A stretch of 64,000 bases of DNA from Bacteroidales bacterium (GTDB taxonomy: Bacteria > Bacteroidota > Bacteroidia > Bacteroidales > VadinHA17). Position numbers and translations under genes: made by a program. Below are positions 1 to 11,748 of this stretch, in pieces. Numbering within the stretch: the first letter of the stretch is position 1; each line of letters opens with the position of its first letter. The notes under the pieces are model-generated. The model ran no database searches and was not told where the DNA came from. It saw only the letters and a program-made list of their open reading frames with translations. The DNA lies in NCBI GenBank assembly GCA_029932855.1, contig JAOZPG010000001.1:19404-83403 (forward strand). Direction: 5' to 3'.

Positions 1-84
1 TGCCGACAGGAATGTTACTTGTTTTTGACCCATTGTTAACAGGGGCAATATAAATAAGCTGAATACAATTGTTATTTTTTTCAT
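1..84 (-). CDS. 5' end of an exported protein (partial)
   Basis: The first 28 codons of a minus-strand gene run off the left edge. They read as a signal peptide: MKK start, a hydrophobic core (ITIVFSLFILPLLT) and a likely cleavage after MGQ. The ATG lies one base past the atpC stop, so the gene is probably co-transcribed with atpDC. Too little is visible to name a function. Confidence 0.6.
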   Translation of the reverse strand, partial: MKKITIVFSLFILPLLTMGQKQVTFLSA

Positions 85-85
85 A

Positions 86-328
86 TTATGAAAATTCACC
101 TAGTACGATTATCTTATTCTCTTTAACCTCAATAAGTCCTCCGTCTATTTCAAAATGACTTTCCTCATTATCTTTGTTTACAACCTTAATATCTCCTTTT
201 ATAAGTGTGGAAACTATTGGTGCATGATTAGAAAGAACTTCGAAAGATCCTTTTGTACCAGGAACCCTGATCAATTTAATATCACCGCTAAAAACGGTTT
301 TTTCCGGAGTTATTATTTCAAGAAACAT
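86..328 (-). CDS. atpC: F1F0 ATP synthase epsilon subunit, short form
   Basis: Central-stalk epsilon subunit of F1, which binds gamma and the c-ring. The 80 residues cover only the N-terminal beta-sandwich (start MFLEIITPEKTVF, then the typical GSFEVLSNHAPIVS segment near residues 27-40). The C-terminal two-helix domain that gives longer epsilon subunits (about 130-140 residues) their inhibitory role is absent. Short forms like this are common in Bacteroidota. It follows atpD after 15 bases, so the pair is an operon. Confidence 0.93.
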   Translation of the reverse strand: MFLEIITPEKTVFSGDIKLIRVPGTKGSFEVLSNHAPIVSTLIKGDIKVVNKDNEESHFEIDGGLIEVKENKIIVLGEFS

Positions 329-343
329 TATAATTGTGCTCTG

Positions 344-2531
<2,188 letters not shown>

Positions 2532-2749
2532 TTTATTCCTGTTTCTTAAGATTCTATATTAAACTGTTGCCTTTCTGCTTAATTAGCTAAATATAATAAA
2601 CTTTTCTTTCTCTATTACGTAATCAAATCTGCAAGGACATTTTGAAAGCCTTGAAGAATAATTTATCTTGTAAGGTTATTGATAAGTAAATTTATAAAAT
2701 TTAAACGGCTGCATTACTTTATTTCAAATAATAATAAAACTTATAGTAA

Positions 2750-4096
2750 ATGAAATACAGCATTAAATATTATATCCTCTTCTGCTTTCTCCTGATGATC
2801 ACGGGTTTCCTTCAGGCTCAAACAACAGATGCTTCCGGTGAAAGAAGGATAGCCCTGGTAATAGGTAACAGCGACTATCTCCATGGCCCCCTTACTAACC
2901 CGGTCAATGATGCCAGATCAATGGCAAGAGTCTTGCGTAATGCCGGTTTTGAGGTAATCCTTGGTGAAAACCTTTCCAATAAAACCGAAATGAAAAGGCT
3001 TATCAGGGATTTTGGTTTTAAGCTGGCAAAAGGTGGGGTTGGATTATTTTATTATGCCGGACACGGCCTGCAGGTTGAAGGATTTAATTTCCTTGTTCCT
3101 GTAAATGCAGTTATCAATAACGAAGCAGAAGTGGAATACGAAGCTGTTGATGCCGGTTTTGTTATTGCCCAGATGGAGGCTGCACAAAATCGTTTAAATA
3201 TAGTTATCCTGGATGCCTGCCGTAATAATCCTTATGCAAGAAGTTTCAGGTCATCAAAACAGGGACTTTCAGGAATGAATGCCCCAACCGGGACCCTTAT
3301 TGCATACGCCACTGCCCCCGGCTCCGTTGCTATAGATGGTAGTGGTGTGAATGGCCTGTATACACAGGAATTACTAGCTCAAATAAATAAACCTGACCTG
3401 CAGATAGAAGATGTATTTAAAAATGTCAGGGCACAGGTGGTTGCTAAAAGCAATGGTTTACAAACTCCCTGGGAGTCTTCTTCACTTATAGGTGATTTTT
3501 ATTTCTATCCCGAAAACGTTGCTATAGCTTCAAGCCCGACACCGGCCGTTGTACCGGCTGCAATACCGGCCGTCACTGAAAAGAATGAATTTGTTGCTGA
3601 ATGGAAAGCGAAAGACAATGTGTTCTGGCTTTACATTAACGGGATCGACATAAGCAGTGAAACTTCATCCCGTACACGTGGGAAAAACCTGCTGGTAACA
3701 CATTCAAAAACAAACTCAAAATTCCTTCTTGAAAACTTCTGGAACCTAAGAGACGGACAGTTAAGATCTGCTAAAATACTCGAAAGGCCTGTCTATTCAA
3801 TACAAACTAAAGCTTCAGGAAGTAATGTCCAGGGGAATCCCCTTGACAGAATAAGTGCCCTGAACAGGCCATCTCCCTATACTCCCAATACCAGGATAAA
3901 GGTTTTCTGGAGGGCAACAAGTGATTCAAAATATTTTCTTCTGGTGAATGGTATTGATATAAGCAAGGACACCAGGCACAAACTGGTAGGTGATGACCTT
4001 TATGTTTACCACCCTCAATCGGGAAGATTATTCTTTTTAAAAGGTTTTACATACCGCAGGGATAACCGCAACCGAAAAGCAATTATCGTAAAATAA
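2750..4096 (+). CDS. Secreted caspase-like (C14) peptidase with duplicated C-terminal domain
   Basis: 448 residues with a signal peptide ending near FLQAQ (about residue 24). The caspase-like domain spans roughly residues 32-253 and keeps both catalytic residues: His105 in YYAGHG and Cys157 in LDACRNNP. A proline/alanine/valine linker follows (about 263-275). Two copies of an unrecognised domain then occupy about 281-345 and 382-447, sharing a Trp-(Lys/Arg)-Ala start, NGIDIS, a G..L.V.H stretch and a late A.I. Bacterial caspase homologues usually cut after Arg or Lys; the substrate here is unknown. The gene stands alone between minus-strand genes. Confidence 0.85.
   Translation: MKYSIKYYILFCFLLMITGFLQAQTTDASGERRIALVIGNSDYLHGPLTNPVNDARSMARVLRNAGFEVILGENLSNKTEMKRLIRDFGFKLAKGGVGLFYYAGHGLQVEGFNFLVPVNAVINNEAEVEYEAVDAGFVIAQMEAAQNRLNIVILDACRNNPYARSFRSSKQGLSGMNAPTGTLIAYATAPGSVAIDGSGVNGLYTQELLAQINKPDLQIEDVFKNVRAQVVAKSNGLQTPWESSSLIGDFYFYPENVAIASSPTPAVVPAAIPAVTEKNEFVAEWKAKDNVFWLYINGIDISSETSSRTRGKNLLVTHSKTNSKFLLENFWNLRDGQLRSAKILERPVYSIQTKASGSNVQGNPLDRISALNRPSPYTPNTRIKVFWRATSDSKYFLLVNGIDISKDTRHKLVGDDLYVYHPQSGRLFFLKGFTYRRDNRNRKAIIVK
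3541..3576 (+). repeat. Three 12-base tandem repeats in the caspase-like linker
   Basis: Three adjacent 12-base units each begin ACCGGC (at 3541, 3553 and 3565) and encode the Pro-Ala-Val/Ile linker between the peptidase and the duplicated domains. The unit is in frame, so copy number could change linker length without breaking the gene. Confidence 0.75.
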
Positions 4097-4140
4097 TTCT
4101 GTCTCTCATACAGCAGCGGGTACAAGGGAAAATGATAATA

Positions 4141-6645
4141 CTACCGGGTTTTCAGCACTTTATGTAAACGATAAAAATTACCCGACTGAATTTTCAGAAG
4201 ATAGATACCATCCGGAAGGTGTTTTATATTTATCGCCTGCATTACTGTACTCCCACTGCCGGCATTAATACTTAATCTTTCCCTGCCGAGCATATCATAA
4301 ACAGATATACTGAGGTCTTTTACTGAACCGGGGATATTGCTCAGTTCTATTTGCAAGTCAGCCTTTGTTGGATTGGGATAAACGCTTAGAGATACCCGGG
4401 ATAAAGGATTGTCCGTATTGCCCGGCACATCTCCTTGTATCTCAAGATTATCAATTGCCCAGCCCCATCCATTAACCAGGGCATCCGAAAATAACCTGAA
4501 TCTTATAAGTACAGTGTCTCCAGCTGAAAAAACTCCTGCGTGCAGGTTAATTATTCTTGATAAATAATTACCTGGTGAAGGTACCGATAATGAATTACCA
4601 TCCGCATCTGTCTTTTTGTAAAACAGGGTGTTCCATGAAGATTCAGTCCCTGAGTCATAGCCATCTTCAAATTTATGCCAGCTCTTCCCTTTATTATTTG
4701 AACCTTCAACTATAACATAATCCCAGAAATCATCATCTCCATAATGGCTTCCTGCTGTCGCGGGCTCAACAAGAACTATTTCATCAAAGCTCATATAAGA
4801 ATCCGATTGTTTCAATATAATTGGTATTCTTAATAGTGCATAATATTCTATCGTTTTTTCATTTTCACCTGTATATTCATAGGGATGTATTGTATGTAAT
4901 GCATCATCTTCAAAGCCTTCAGGACTAGTCTGCGAAAACCCATACATCAGGAAATCTCCTCCCGGCTGGTTAAAATCATTCTCATACTCCGTTTGTGCTT
5001 CTTCCAGTCCCAGTATTAGTATCTTATGTGATCCGGTGTCCGGGGAAGCACTGATATTATTATTGCTTGAACTGTCAACGGCAATTATATTATAATATAT
5101 CGTATCATTATTTGTAATTATTCCCTGGTCGAGAAGCATATAAGCATAATACTCATCAGCAGAATCAATATCCATCATTAATGGTTCTTGTTCTGTATTG
5201 TTTATTCTGTAAACTATATATACAGAATCAAGCCCAATATTATCTGTAACCTTTGCCCTTAATTCTATTGTATCTGTATTTTCTATAAATACAGATGTAA
5301 CTGCTTTATGGTCAATAACAGGCTTAATTGTATCGGCACCCATATAAAACCGGTAATAAAACTCCGGCACCCCGGAAGGAGCAGTATATATCCTGCCAAA
5401 ATAATCCTTTGTTGTTATATAATAACTTATTGCTCTGTCTGTTCTGTCAACCGGGATATCAGCTTCATATATATTTCCCTCTCCCGAAGGAAGCATCTTA
5501 ATACTATCGGCAGTAAGAAGTGAATCGTAAGAATAAACCAGATATATGGAGTCAGGATAAAATATGGTATCACTTGAAATGTCAGCAAGCACAGTTACAG
5601 ATGAACTGAATTCTTCCCTGTCCTTAAGCGGCTCATGATCAATATATGTATGTATCCAGCCCCAGTCTGCCATCATACTTAATGTTATTGGTCCCGGATT
5701 ATGTATAACCTCCTCATAACCAATCTGAAATGTCATAAGTGCATTTTCAGTACCATTATATGTATTTTCATCCAGGTGATATACGCTTGATCCCGGGTTA
5801 TATACGGATGGAGCATAAAGTTTGACCCTCGACCCTCCGGTTTCATGTAATACAACAGGTCCTGAAAAGTATAACTTATTCCCCGTTATTGCATTTTTCA
5901 GCTCTCCCGAAGGATTCCCGTATACAAGAGTATCTATCAGACTGTTTCCTGTTTTATCTTCAATATAATGATCAAAGACTTCCGTCAGGCCCAGACCATT
6001 ACCAAACACATCATAATATCCATTATCACCACTAACTCCCAGGCTGCCAATAAAACCAAGTCCATGTGCAATTTCGTGCAATACCACAGATACCATATCG
6101 TATTTATTATCAGGGGTATTCCCGTCTGTTCCATAGTACCAGCTTTTTTGAGCACTATTGAAACTGGCAAAAATATCAGGCTGTGTTTCGCCTGTAATCT
6201 CTTTTCTGATCATTTTTTCTGCCAGGGCAACAGGATAAAATGCATATGGCTTCAGGCCGCCAATACCAATACCCAGGTTACCATACATATAATAAGTTGC
6301 TCCAAGTACACCCGAACCCAGATTCTCCCATTTTGCCTGCATATAAATAGGTACTTCACTTACAATCAAAGATTCCCATATCTGAACCGCAAACTCGAAT
6401 GCAGTTTTGGCTTCGGGAGTAAAACCCTGGTAATCAACTATGATATCTGCTGTTTTTTCGCTCCCTTTGGTAGCATTAAACACGAATCCCTTTGGCGGAG
6501 GCACATAAGCCTTTTCATTCCTGCCACTGCCATATAATATTACGGGGTCTGATTTTTTCATAACTGTCCCCGGCCTGGTCTGAGAATTTGCACTTGTAAA
6601 TAATAAAACAGAGAGCAGTAATATAAGTGTATATGAATTTTTCAT
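4141..6645 (-). CDS. T9SS-exported zinc metalloprotease
   Basis: 834 residues from the ATG at 6645; a GTG at 6651 would add two residues. A signal peptide ends near SANSQ. The zinc-protease motif HEIAHGLGF lies near residue 190, within a domain of roughly residues 60-340. The third metal ligand is not obvious, so I do not assign it to metzincins or gluzincins. The middle region looks beta-sandwich-like. The last 80 or so residues form a type A T9SS sorting domain (SVYPNPT, VYDMLGRE, LPDGIYLLKI, final KVLKTR). The protein should cross the outer membrane by T9SS and be anchored or released. A metal-dependent role is inferred from HExxH. Confidence 0.85.
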   Translation of the reverse strand: MKNSYTLILLLSVLLFTSANSQTRPGTVMKKSDPVILYGSGRNEKAYVPPPKGFVFNATKGSEKTADIIVDYQGFTPEAKTAFEFAVQIWESLIVSEVPIYMQAKWENLGSGVLGATYYMYGNLGIGIGGLKPYAFYPVALAEKMIRKEITGETQPDIFASFNSAQKSWYYGTDGNTPDNKYDMVSVVLHEIAHGLGFIGSLGVSGDNGYYDVFGNGLGLTEVFDHYIEDKTGNSLIDTLVYGNPSGELKNAITGNKLYFSGPVVLHETGGSRVKLYAPSVYNPGSSVYHLDENTYNGTENALMTFQIGYEEVIHNPGPITLSMMADWGWIHTYIDHEPLKDREEFSSSVTVLADISSDTIFYPDSIYLVYSYDSLLTADSIKMLPSGEGNIYEADIPVDRTDRAISYYITTKDYFGRIYTAPSGVPEFYYRFYMGADTIKPVIDHKAVTSVFIENTDTIELRAKVTDNIGLDSVYIVYRINNTEQEPLMMDIDSADEYYAYMLLDQGIITNNDTIYYNIIAVDSSSNNNISASPDTGSHKILILGLEEAQTEYENDFNQPGGDFLMYGFSQTSPEGFEDDALHTIHPYEYTGENEKTIEYYALLRIPIILKQSDSYMSFDEIVLVEPATAGSHYGDDDFWDYVIVEGSNNKGKSWHKFEDGYDSGTESSWNTLFYKKTDADGNSLSVPSPGNYLSRIINLHAGVFSAGDTVLIRFRLFSDALVNGWGWAIDNLEIQGDVPGNTDNPLSRVSLSVYPNPTKADLQIELSNIPGSVKDLSISVYDMLGRERLSINAGSGSTVMQAINIKHLPDGIYLLKIQSGNFYRLHKVLKTR

Positions 6646-6682
6646 CAGCACGGTTATTATAACTAATTATTATTAATAAGCA

Positions 6683-6690
6683 CAAAATTA
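6683..6690 (-). promoter_or_regulatory. Candidate -7 promoter box for the metalloprotease gene
   Basis: On the minus strand this reads TAATTTTG, an exact match to TAnnTTTG, 37 bases before the ATG at 6645. I see no good TTTG about 19-21 bases further up, so the -33 half is missing or weak. Confidence 0.4.
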
Positions 6691-6733
6691 TAAAACTTTG
6701 ACCTTGCACATCATTCAGGCTTATATTATTCAT

Positions 6734-6741
6734 TAATTTTG
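6734..6741 (+). promoter_or_regulatory. Candidate -7 promoter box for the DUF6438-like lipoprotein
   Basis: TAATTTTG matches TAnnTTTG exactly and ends 16 bases before the ATG at 6758. No TTTG is correctly spaced upstream. The leader would be short. Confidence 0.35.
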
Positions 6742-6757
6742 AGGAAATCAATAATTT

Positions 6758-7228
6758 ATGAGATTAAGCATTCTTTTTCTCTTACTTACAACAATGTCAT
6801 GCACAGGCCCGCACAGGCTGAATGAGGCAAGTCCGGTTATTTCTATGGAAAAACTGCAATGTATGGGCAACTGCCCGGTTTATAAGATAGATATTTATGA
6901 AAATGGTACTGTTCTTTTCCACGGGAAAAAACATATTAGTCCTCAGGGAAAATATTACAGCCATTTAAGCCAAAAAAAGCTTGATGAGACCATTAATAAA
7001 TTCCTTGAAAACGAGTTTTTCAGTTTTGATAATTCTTACAGGTCAAAATATATAGACCTGCAAGGCACTTATATATACTTTTCTTATATGGGACGTGAGA
7101 AAAAGATAATGGATTATAGTGCTCCTCCAGATAATTTAAAAGAACTTGAAGATATCATCAGCAAGCTGGCAGAAAGCCTTAAATGGAAAAAAATGAAAGA
7201 CCAGGTAAAAGTATCTTTTATTAATTGA
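6758..7228 (+). CDS. DUF6438-like lipoprotein
   Basis: 156 residues. The N-terminus is hydrophobic and ends in TMSC, a plausible relaxed lipobox with Cys15 as the lipid site. The body matches what I know of DUF6438: a GNCPVYKIDIYENGTV-type opening near residue 38, followed by HGKKHISPQG. The function of the family is unknown. The 3' end overlaps the convergent polyprenyl synthase by 8 bases, so the two genes share their ends and no terminator separates them. Confidence 0.75.
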   Translation: MRLSILFLLLTTMSCTGPHRLNEASPVISMEKLQCMGNCPVYKIDIYENGTVLFHGKKHISPQGKYYSHLSQKKLDETINKFLENEFFSFDNSYRSKYIDLQGTYIYFSYMGREKKIMDYSAPPDNLKELEDIISKLAESLKWKKMKDQVKVSFIN

Positions 7229-8195
7229 TCCTGTCTTTCAGGACATCTGCAAATTCTTTAAGATTACTTTTCCTTTCAGATGCAATATCTACCATATCAA
7301 GCTTATCTAATGCACTGCTGAGGTATTCATTTGCTTTTCTTGTAGCATGATGTCTAATACCAAGACTTTCATAAATAGCCAATACTTTTTGTATTTTTTC
7401 TTTCTCAGTGTTAAATTCTCCCGCAATTATCCTGTTCAGGGAATCTTTTTGTTTAGCATTGGCAAGTTCATATGCTTTAATAAGGAGGTAGGTCTTTTTA
7501 TTAGACTTTATATCTCCTCCTGTTTCCTTCCCAAAAATATCAGGATCACCAAAGCTGTCAAGCAGATCATCCTGTATCTGGAAAGCCATTCCCAGTTTGG
7601 TACCAAAATCATATAAAAGACCTGAATCCCTTTCAGGGGCCCTGGCTATTATTGCCCCCAGCTGAAGACTGGCTCCCAACAATACCGAGGTTTTATTTTC
7701 TATCATAAACAGGTATTCCTCCTCACTCACTTTATCCCTGCTTTCATAGTTCATATCATACTGTTGCCCTTCACAAACCTGCCTTGCCGTATTATTAAAA
7801 AGCTTCAATATTTGAGTAAGTACTCCGGCAGGAGATGTGGCAATATATTCATAGGCTTGTATCAGCATAACATCTCCCGAAAGAATAGCCCTGTTATCAT
7901 CCCATTTCTTGTGAACAGTTTCCTTGTTCCTTCTTATATCAGCCTTATCCATTATATCATCATGCACAAGGGTAAAATTATGAAAAACCTCCAGGCCCAG
8001 TGCCGGTAACACTGCATCTTTAATGTTGTCAGTAAACAGGTTGCAGGCCATCAAAGCCAACACGGGCCTTAACCTCTTGCCTCCTGTCTGCATCATATAA
8101 CTAATTGGCTGGTATAATTCAGCAGGCTTTTTGTGTAAGGCCTGCCCTGCATATGATTTTTCAATAAGATCTCTGAGCTCTTCCCTTGAGTACAT
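7221..8195 (-). CDS. Trans-isoprenyl diphosphate synthase
   Basis: 324 residues of the polyprenyl synthetase family, which condenses isopentenyl diphosphate onto an allylic diphosphate. It has GGKRLRP at 38-44, the first aspartate-rich motif DDIMD at 79-83 and the second DDLLD at 209-213. Product length (farnesyl, geranylgeranyl or longer for menaquinone) cannot be set from these motifs. It follows atpG after 13 bases on the same strand and is probably the last gene of the ATP synthase transcript. Confidence 0.9.
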   Translation of the reverse strand: MYSREELRDLIEKSYAGQALHKKPAELYQPISYMMQTGGKRLRPVLALMACNLFTDNIKDAVLPALGLEVFHNFTLVHDDIMDKADIRRNKETVHKKWDDNRAILSGDVMLIQAYEYIATSPAGVLTQILKLFNNTARQVCEGQQYDMNYESRDKVSEEEYLFMIENKTSVLLGASLQLGAIIARAPERDSGLLYDFGTKLGMAFQIQDDLLDSFGDPDIFGKETGGDIKSNKKTYLLIKAYELANAKQKDSLNRIIAGEFNTEKEKIQKVLAIYESLGIRHHATRKANEYLSSALDKLDMVDIASERKSNLKEFADVLKDRIN

Positions 8196-8208
8196 ATTGT
8201 TAAGTATA

Positions 8209-9081
8209 TTATTTCAGGGCTTCAGCCCCACCAACAATATCCAGTATTTCTTTGGTAATGGCTGCCTGGCGGGCCTTATTATATTGCAGGCTAAGATCCT
8301 GTATGAGCTCATTTGCATTATCAGTTGCCTGGTGCATAGCTGTCATCCTTGCACCATGTTCTGAAGCAATAGATTCAAGTATTACTTTAAATATTTTTAT
8401 TTTCAGGGCTTTGGGAACCAGGTTGAGTATAAGGGATTGTGCATCAGGCTCAAAAATATAATCAACAAATTTTTTCTCTTCCTGCTCCTCCATTTTTAAA
8501 GGAAGAAAATTCTCATCTATCAATTCCTGAACAGCTGCATTTTTAAATTTATTATATACAAGCTCTATCCTGTCGAACTTTTTTTCTGTATAATAATTCA
8601 TTATTTCTCCGGCGAAGGAGGATATCTCACTGAAACTTTTTCCGTCAACAAGATCGTTGCTTTCACCCTCCAGCTGATACCCTTTCCCTTTAAGCAGATC
8701 TGCTCCTTTTTTCCCAACAGCATAAAAATACAACTGACCCTTATTCATTTGCTCAGAATATTTTGAATGAGCAAGATTTATAGCATTTTTAACCGAATTA
8801 CTGTTAAAAGCGCCGCATAATCCCCTGTTAGAACTAATTACAATTATCAGCACTTTAGCGGGTTCCCTGCTTTGAATAAGAGGATGCTCAATTTCTCCTT
8901 CCATACTTTGTTGCAGGCTTAAAAGAATATTATCAATATTTCCGGCATAAGGCCTTAATTGTAAGATCCTGTCCTGCGATTTTCTGAGTTTTGCAGCAGA
9001 CACCATTTTCATGGCCGAAGTAATCTTGCGAGTAGACTTTACCGAGGCAATTCTAATTCTTATTTCTTTTAAGTTTGCCAT
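8209..9081 (-). CDS. atpG: F1F0 ATP synthase gamma subunit
   Basis: 290-residue central rotor shaft of F1. The N-terminus (MANLKEIRIRIASVKSTRKIT) and the C-terminal ARQAAITKEILDIVGGAEAL helix are the two conserved coiled-coil ends. The Rossmann-like middle (ISSNRGLCGAFN near residues 83-94) is intact. The length fits the family. It lies 9 bases after atpA. Confidence 0.96.
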   Translation of the reverse strand: MANLKEIRIRIASVKSTRKITSAMKMVSAAKLRKSQDRILQLRPYAGNIDNILLSLQQSMEGEIEHPLIQSREPAKVLIIVISSNRGLCGAFNSNSVKNAINLAHSKYSEQMNKGQLYFYAVGKKGADLLKGKGYQLEGESNDLVDGKSFSEISSFAGEIMNYYTEKKFDRIELVYNKFKNAAVQELIDENFLPLKMEEQEEKKFVDYIFEPDAQSLILNLVPKALKIKIFKVILESIASEHGARMTAMHQATDNANELIQDLSLQYNKARQAAITKEILDIVGGAEALK

Positions 9082-9090
9082 TATATCTAT

Positions 9091-10674
9091 TTAGTCTTCT
9101 TTAAACCTGGATCCTATTTCAAGTGCCACTTCCTTAAGGATCTTTTCTGTTTCCTCCGTAAGATTTCCTTCTTTAAGACTCTTAAGCGTTTTTTTATGCT
9201 TTACTTCCATGAACTCAAGAAATTCTTCTTCAAATTCCAGTACTCTGCTTACGGGTACATCTTTAAGTAATCCCCTGGTACCTGCATAGATAATTGCTAT
9301 CTGTTTTTCTACAGCAACAGGTTTATACTGATTCTGTTTAAGTATTTCCACATTTTTCGATCCTTTATTAAGAATTGCCATTGTTGAGGCATCAAGATCA
9401 GAGCCAAATTTTGTAAATGCTTCCAGTTCACGGTATTGGGCCTGATCGAGCTTAAGCGTACCTGCCACCTTTTTCATTGATTTTATCTGTGCATTTCCAC
9501 CAACCCTCGATACAGAAATACCAACATTTACTGCCGGTTTAATTCCTGAATTGAAAAGATCTGTTTCAAGAAATATCTGTCCGTCAGTTATAGAAATAAC
9601 ATTGGTAGGTATATAAGCCGAAACATCGGCCGCCTGGGTTTCAATGATCGGAAGAGCTGTTAATGATCCTCCTCCTTTAATCATTCCTTTAATTGAAGAA
9701 GGAATATCATTCATCTTTTTTGCCACCTCATCAGACTTAATTATCCTTGCAGCTCTTTCCAGCAAGCGTGAGTGCAGATAAAAAACATCTCCCGGGTAAG
9801 CTTCCCTTCCCGGGGGCCTGCGTAATAATAATGACACCTCCCTGTAAGAAACTGCCTGCTTGGAAAGATCATCATAAATAATCAGGGCATCCCTGCCTGT
9901 ATCCCTGAAAAATTCTCCTATGGCACAACCGCTAAAAGGAGCATAAAACTGCAGTGCGGCCGGTTCAGCGGCAGTAGCAGAAACTATTACCGTATATGGC
10001 ATAGCCCCGTAATCTTCAAGAATCTTGGCAATATTGGCCACTGTAGATCCTTTTTGTCCTATGGCTACATATATGCAATACAGGGGTTTCCCATTTTCAT
10101 AGTTTTCTTTCTGGTTAATTATTGCATCAATGGCTATAGCCGTTTTTCCTGTTTGCCTGTCACCAATAATAAGTTCCCTCTGTCCCCGGCCAATGGGTAT
10201 CATGGCATCAATTGCTTTGATACCTGTTTGTACCGGTTCATCCACAGGCTGCCTGAAAATAACTCCCGGTGCTTTTCGTTCAAAAGGCATTTCATATTTC
10301 TTGCCTCCAATTTCACCTTTTCCATCAATAGGATGTCCGAGAGGATTAATAACCCTGCCCAAAAGCCCCTCTCCTACAAGAATTGAGGATATCCTTTTAG
10401 TACGTTTTACCGTATCTCCTTCCTTTATACCTTCTGATGATCCCAGCAAAACGATCCCAACATTATCTTCTTCAAGGTTCTGAACAAGCCCTTCAACACC
10501 AGTTGAGAACTCAACAAGCTCATTAGCTCTTACATTATTCAGTCCATAAACCCTGGCTATCCCGTCTCCAACCTGCAAGACAGTGCCAACTTCTTCCATT
10601 TCCAGGTCAATACTCAGACCCTCTAACTGCTTCCTAAGAATTTTAGAAACTTCTGATGGTTTTATAGTCGCCAT
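9091..10674 (-). CDS. atpA: F1F0 ATP synthase alpha subunit
   Basis: 527-residue regulatory nucleotide-binding subunit of F1. The P-loop GDRQTGKT is at residues 171-178. The [27 protein letters not shown] region and [10 protein letters not shown] follow as expected. It is slightly longer than the usual 500-515 residues, with the extra length at the C-terminus. It sits 7 bases after atpH. Confidence 0.97.
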   Translation of the reverse strand: MATIKPSEVSKILRKQLEGLSIDLEMEEVGTVLQVGDGIARVYGLNNVRANELVEFSTGVEGLVQNLEEDNVGIVLLGSSEGIKEGDTVKRTKRISSILVGEGLLGRVINPLGHPIDGKGEIGGKKYEMPFERKAPGVIFRQPVDEPVQTGIKAIDAMIPIGRGQRELIIGDRQTGKTAIAIDAIINQKENYENGKPLYCIYVAIGQKGSTVANIAKILEDYGAMPYTVIVSATAAEPAALQFYAPFSGCAIGEFFRDTGRDALIIYDDLSKQAVSYREVSLLLRRPPGREAYPGDVFYLHSRLLERAARIIKSDEVAKKMNDIPSSIKGMIKGGGSLTALPIIETQAADVSAYIPTNVISITDGQIFLETDLFNSGIKPAVNVGISVSRVGGNAQIKSMKKVAGTLKLDQAQYRELEAFTKFGSDLDASTMAILNKGSKNVEILKQNQYKPVAVEKQIAIIYAGTRGLLKDVPVSRVLEFEEEFLEFMEVKHKKTLKSLKEGNLTEETEKILKEVALEIGSRFKED

Positions 10675-10681
10675 ATTATAT

Positions 10682-11218
10682 TCAATTTGTTAATTCTTTC
10701 CGTATTTTATTAAGCTGTGTTTTAACACTTGCATCTATCTGTCTGTTCTCAACGCTAAGAATAAAACCCCCAAGGATCTCATTATCATGTTTACTTTCCA
10801 TCTGTATTTTAGTTTTCATCTTATCCTGTAATAATTCCCTGATCTTTGTTCTAACTGTCTCTTCAGGTTCTTTAGCAGTTATAAGAATAGCTGAGGTAAT
10901 TCCTTTATTCTTCCTGAACTGCTCCCCAAACTGACGGGATATTCCTTCCATAGAAGACAATCGGTTATTATTAATTATCAGATCAAGAAACTCAATTGTC
11001 AGTGAAGAAAAGTCTTTTTTAAACAATTCATGAATAACTTTTTTCTTTCCTGAAAGCGATAATACAGGGTTCTCAAGGAAATCACGAAATTCAGGAAGCT
11101 TCCGGGCAGTTTTACCCAAAAAGTTCATATCTGCATACACTTCATCCAATAGTTTCCTCTCAGTTGCTACCATAAATAATGCCTTAGCATAACGTACAGA
11201 TATTTTACTTAAATCCAT
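10682..11218 (-). CDS. atpH: F1F0 ATP synthase delta subunit
   Basis: 178 residues linking the top of F1 to the b-subunit stator. It has the family's N-terminal helical start ([13 protein letters not shown]) and the C-terminal conserved segment [21 protein letters not shown]. Position between atpF (9 bases) and atpA (7 bases) matches the standard F-type order. Confidence 0.93.
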   Translation of the reverse strand: MDLSKISVRYAKALFMVATERKLLDEVYADMNFLGKTARKLPEFRDFLENPVLSLSGKKKVIHELFKKDFSSLTIEFLDLIINNNRLSSMEGISRQFGEQFRKNKGITSAILITAKEPEETVRTKIRELLQDKMKTKIQMESKHDNEILGGFILSVENRQIDASVKTQLNKIRKELTN

Positions 11219-11227
11219 AAATCACAA

Positions 11228-11722
11228 TTAATTTATTGATGTTTCTTTCAGGTATTTATCAATAAGCTCTTTCTGTTTATCTTTTTCCTCAAGTTTCTGT
11301 TTAAGTATCTTTTCAGCTATTTCAACCGATAAGAGTGCCACTTGTTTCTTAATATCTGTAATAGCCGCTTCTTTTTCATTCTGAATATTGATCCTGGCAA
11401 TCTCAATTATCTTTTTAGCTTCTTCCCCGGCCTGAACCTTGGCTTCCCCTATCATCTTATCTTTAACTTCCCTGGCTTCAGTTATAAGCTTGTTCCTTTC
11501 AGCTTTTGCTTCCCCGATGATAACTTCATTGTCAGCTTTTAATTTTTCCATTTCAAGCTTAACTTCTTCAGCTGATTCAAGTGCCCCTTTTATTCTTTCC
11601 TCCCTAGCTTTTACAGCATTAATTACAGGCTTCCAGGCATATTTTTTCAATATTACAAGCAGGAGACTAAATATTATGGTAGACCAAACAATCAATCCAA
11701 GTCCTGGTGTTACTAGTTCCAT
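11228..11722 (-). CDS. atpF: F1F0 ATP synthase b subunit
   Basis: 164-residue peripheral stalk subunit. One N-terminal membrane helix (about residues 7-26) is followed by a long charged helix rich in Glu, Lys and Ala, typical of the b dimer. A single b gene is present, with no b' copy. A terminator-like hairpin lies just upstream, between it and atpE. Confidence 0.93.
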   Translation of the reverse strand: MELVTPGLGLIVWSTIIFSLLLVILKKYAWKPVINAVKAREERIKGALESAEEVKLEMEKLKADNEVIIGEAKAERNKLITEAREVKDKMIGEAKVQAGEEAKKIIEIARINIQNEKEAAITDIKKQVALLSVEIAEKILKQKLEEKDKQKELIDKYLKETSIN

Positions 11723-11748
11723 TGTTTCGTGTTTTTCAGTTATGAATT

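Noticed and set aside
5968..6537. Plus-strand ORF of 189 codons inside the metalloprotease gene
   Set aside because: It is the antisense shadow of a clearly coding region that contains the HExxH motif; its composition is not protein-like.
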